NCBI RefSeq assembly: GCF_044904675.1
Contig: NZ_JADIKJ010000001.1
Location: 1-64,000, forward strand
Length of the DNA: 64,000 nt
Direction of reading: 5' to 3'
Source of the DNA: Dyella_B jejuensis
GTDB taxonomy: Bacteria; Pseudomonadota; Gammaproteobacteria; Xanthomonadales; Rhodanobacteraceae
Shown here: piece after piece, positions 61,833-64,000 of the stretch
Layout of the letters: each line of letters opens with the position of its first letter
Position numbering within the stretch: the stretch's first letter is position 1
The notes under the pieces: generated by a model
The model's input: the letters and a program-made list of their open reading frames with translations, nothing else
What the model was told of the DNA's origin: nothing
Database searches by the model: none
Made by a program: the position numbers and the translations under genes

Positions 61833-63331
61833 ACGCAGCAACGCTCGGAGGACACCTGGACGCCACCGTCCATGCCGCCACGCCAGACCGTATCCAGATC
61901 AACGCCTCGCCCGACGCAGGTGAAGTGGATTTCTCGCCGCTCGGCGAGCACGACCACGATTTCGCCTCCCTCGACCTGGTATCGATCGCCGACCTGCTGC
62001 GCAACGCCTTCGTCTATCCGCCGCACACCATCTATCGGAACGTAAAGATCGCCGCCACCGGCTTCGATCCAACGCAGGACATGCACGATCATCCGCAATT
62101 CCACTTCGCGTTCCAGGCGGCGCTGGCGCCCTCGCGACCACCCGCGGGAGCGGTGCCGGACCCTGTGCTGCTGCAGACTTTCCACCGGTTGCTGTGCGAC
62201 GCGGTAGCCCGCTCCACCGCCGGCATGCAGTCGCCCTGGTTGCTGCAAAGCGGCGGCAAGGATTCCACCTCCATGGCCATCGCCGTGGCCGAAGCATGTC
62301 CGCGCACCACCTGTCTTACTTACCTCGGCGGCAAGGAAGAAGACGAGGTGGCCTCGGCCCGCTTCGTTGCCAAAAAGCTGGGCCTGCGCCACGAAGCGCT
62401 GGTCTGCGACCCCGGCCGCGCCTACGATCGCTATCTGGCGCTGGTGCCGCGCACGCCGTTGCTGACCGCGGATTTCGCCGCCTTGTCCTATGCGGACCTC
62501 GCCACCGAAGTCGGTCAGAACCGCGGCGACGGCATCATCGATGCGCTGGGCTCGGATCAATATTTCGGTGTGCCGCTGCATCGGCAGGATCGCTTGCTCG
62601 CCATGCTTGCGCGGCGCTTGCGCTTGCCGCAGGACGTATTCAAGTCTCGCCTGGTCAGCCGCAGTTTCAAGCTTTGCTTCGCCCTGGCCACGCTGCAGAT
62701 GAATGGCTTCGAGCGTTATTTTCCCGGCTCGCGCTTCAGCGATACGGAAGTGGATGAGCTGTTTGGCTGGAACATCGCGTCGCGCTCACGCAAGCGCATG
62801 GATACTTTCCATGCTGATATCACGGCTGCCGCATCGGCTGAGGCAGTCCGCCGTATCTCGCTGGTCGTGGGCGAGTCAGCCCACCTTGCCAAGGGCATGT
62901 ATGTCGCCAGTGCCATGGCATTGCGTTTGGTCTATCCGTATTGCGATCCGAAGCTGCGCGACTGGATTTTCCATGATGTGCCGGACGACATGCTGATCGG
63001 CCCTGGCGGCGTCAACAAGGTACTGATGCGCAAATACATCGCCCAGCACTTCGAGCAGCTGCCATACGTGCAAACCAAGGGCTGCTTCCGTTTCGACCTG
63101 CGCGGCCTGGCCAGGCAGCGATTCGACCAGGTGCATGCGTTCGCCTTGCAGGCGCAGGCGCTGCTGCCAGGCGCACCGCGCTGGCTGGAAACGCATCGCA
63201 GCCGGCTGGACAACAAGTATTTTGCTTCGAAGTTCTACCTGCTTGCGATGACGCTGCCATGGCTGCTCAACCGCATGCAGGCCGCACCCCGCCACCAGGA
63301 CGTGGCCATCAACGAAAGTGTTTCATCATGA
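61829..63331 (+). CDS. Asparagine-synthetase-like amidotransferase paralogue 2, without glutaminase domain
   Basis: The protein has 500 residues, clearly homologous to paralogue 1 through SPDAGEVDFSPL, VSIADLLRNAFVYPPHTIYR, the PP-loop SGGKDS (141-146), LTYLGGKEEDEVASARFVAK and the end VQTKGCFRFDLRGLARQRFD. The N-terminal 30 residues lack the Cys2 of a glutaminase. Placed directly after the polymerase, it may amidate a sugar acid or an attached amino acid of the polysaccharide; this is inference. Paralogue 3 follows after about 190 bases. Confidence 0.75.
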   Translation: MNAATLGGHLDATVHAATPDRIQINASPDAGEVDFSPLGEHDHDFASLDLVSIADLLRNAFVYPPHTIYRNVKIAATGFDPTQDMHDHPQFHFAFQAALAPSRPPAGAVPDPVLLQTFHRLLCDAVARSTAGMQSPWLLQSGGKDSTSMAIAVAEACPRTTCLTYLGGKEEDEVASARFVAKKLGLRHEALVCDPGRAYDRYLALVPRTPLLTADFAALSYADLATEVGQNRGDGIIDALGSDQYFGVPLHRQDRLLAMLARRLRLPQDVFKSRLVSRSFKLCFALATLQMNGFERYFPGSRFSDTEVDELFGWNIASRSRKRMDTFHADITAAASAEAVRRISLVVGESAHLAKGMYVASAMALRLVYPYCDPKLRDWIFHDVPDDMLIGPGGVNKVLMRKYIAQHFEQLPYVQTKGCFRFDLRGLARQRFDQVHAFALQAQALLPGAPRWLETHRSRLDNKYFASKFYLLAMTLPWLLNRMQAAPRHQDVAINESVSS

Positions 63332-63523
63332 CCGAGCACCAACGGTCGCGAATAGAACAAGGATTTTTCTGCGCGCGCGTCAGCGGCAGTCTTGCCGCCG
63401 GCGACGTGTCATCTTCTATCGCAGTCAACGTAGAGGCGCCGCGGCGCCATGCACGACTGCGTGAAAAGTTCCGTGGCCGCCCACGCAGGCGTTTACTGCC
63501 ACGTCATGCATCTGGTGATTCCT

Positions 63524-64000
63524 ATGACTTCCGCCATGTTGCCAAAGAAAGCACACGATTCCGCTGTCCGCTCACGCATTCAGCTCAGCACGTCGCCGTA
63601 CCAGGACGAGGTTGATTTTTCGGTACTCGACGAGCTCGATCCCGGCAAGGCGCCGCTGGATCTCGTATCGATTGCCGACCTGTTGCGCAACACGTTCGTC
63701 TATCCACCGCATTCCATCTACAAGGACGTGAAAGTCGCCGCTTCCGGCTTCGATCCACGGCAGGATCTCCACGAGCATCCCCAGTTCCACTTTCCATTCC
63801 AGTCGGCGCTGGCCTCTTCGCGGCCGGCACCGGAGGACGTGGACGACCAGGATCTGCTGAAAACATTTCATCGCTTGCTGTGCGATGCGGTCGCCCATTC
63901 CACCAGCGACATGCGCGCGCCGTGGATGCTGCAGAGCGGCGGCAAAGACTCAACCACGATGGCGATCGCGGTGGCCGATGCCAGGCCGCAGACCGTCTGC
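63524..64000 (+). CDS. Asparagine-synthetase-like amidotransferase paralogue 3 (cut by the window edge)
   Basis: The first 159 residues or so are visible. From MTSAMLPKKAHDSAV it aligns with paralogue 2 without gaps: SPYQDEVDFSVL, VSIADLLRNTFVYPPHSIYK, FHFPFQSALASSRPAPED and the PP-loop MLQSGGKDSTTMAIAVADAR. The ATG at 63524 gives the same length to EVDFS as paralogue 2; in-frame starts at 63506 and 63449 are possible. Identity with paralogue 2 is high, a sign of recent tandem duplication with divergence. Confidence 0.75.
   Translation, partial: MTSAMLPKKAHDSAVRSRIQLSTSPYQDEVDFSVLDELDPGKAPLDLVSIADLLRNTFVYPPHSIYKDVKVAASGFDPRQDLHEHPQFHFPFQSALASSRPAPEDVDDQDLLKTFHRLLCDAVAHSTSDMRAPWMLQSGGKDSTTMAIAVADARPQTVC

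Noticed and set aside
63328..63615. Forward frame starting with ATGA overlap after paralogue 2 (MTEHQRSRIEQ)
   Set aside because: It runs into the coding start of paralogue 3 in another frame and turns Arg-rich, so it is probably a chance frame.
1..64000. CRISPR arrays, rRNA, tRNA, intact insertion sequences
   Set aside because: No regular short repeats with spacers, no rRNA or tRNA pattern and no intact transposase were seen on reading both strands.

Overview
The window looks like a chromosomal segment of a GC-rich gammaproteobacterium of the Xanthomonadales, most likely a Rhodanobacteraceae relative such as Dyella, Luteibacter or Rhodanobacter. This is inferred from codon use and gene content (Clp/CRP-like sites next to exopolysaccharide genes, an ESPR-type autotransporter, a kynurenine monooxygenase, a bacterial borosin locus); no rRNA or tRNA is present to confirm it.

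Left edge (1-5.6 kb): a plastic, AT-richer island. The 5' end and upstream region of a glycosyltransferase gene are duplicated (142-860 and 4602-5290). Between the copies lies a decayed array of five small two-TM membrane proteins and three short C-terminal tails of another gene, each tail placed just before a membrane-protein gene. This is the layout expected of eroded toxin/immunity cassettes. A broken tyrosine-recombinase gene flanks it.

From 5.6 to 18 kb: an ArsR/AHSA1 pair with a perfect palindrome over the arsR start; a three-gene operon encoding a borosin-type alpha-N-methyltransferase, a separate 101-residue precursor peptide and a TPR-GGDEF diguanylate cyclase; a large type Va autotransporter; and a UvrA-like ABC ATPase.

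From 18.3 to 46 kb: one long leftward extracellular contractile injection system (eCIS) operon. In transcription order it holds a terminator protein, an unknown protein, one sheath, two tube proteins, DUF5908, a LysM tube adaptor, spike, PAAR tip, gp25, a giant Afp11-like baseplate protein, a fibre-like protein, a second baseplate protein, tape-measure protein, AAA+ ATPase, a GH18-like membrane protein, then cargo. The cargo is three DUF4157 proteins (nucleotidyltransferase-like, TcdA/TcdB-type glycosyltransferase-like, and a tandemly duplicated unknown domain) plus a 65-residue protein sharing only their N-terminal tag. A two-component system lies just upstream.

From 48 to 58 kb: a stand-alone trans-acyltransferase/enoylreductase fusion, kynurenine 3-monooxygenase, the first of three asparagine-synthetase-like paralogues, a LysM/TPR lipoprotein, a membrane Ser/Thr kinase with an FHA partner, and a dead TpsB transporter. 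From 58.6 kb to the right edge: an exopolysaccharide-type operon (WecA-like transferase, GT2, EpsG-like polymerase) whose last two visible genes are further asparagine-synthetase-like paralogues, the last cut by the window edge.
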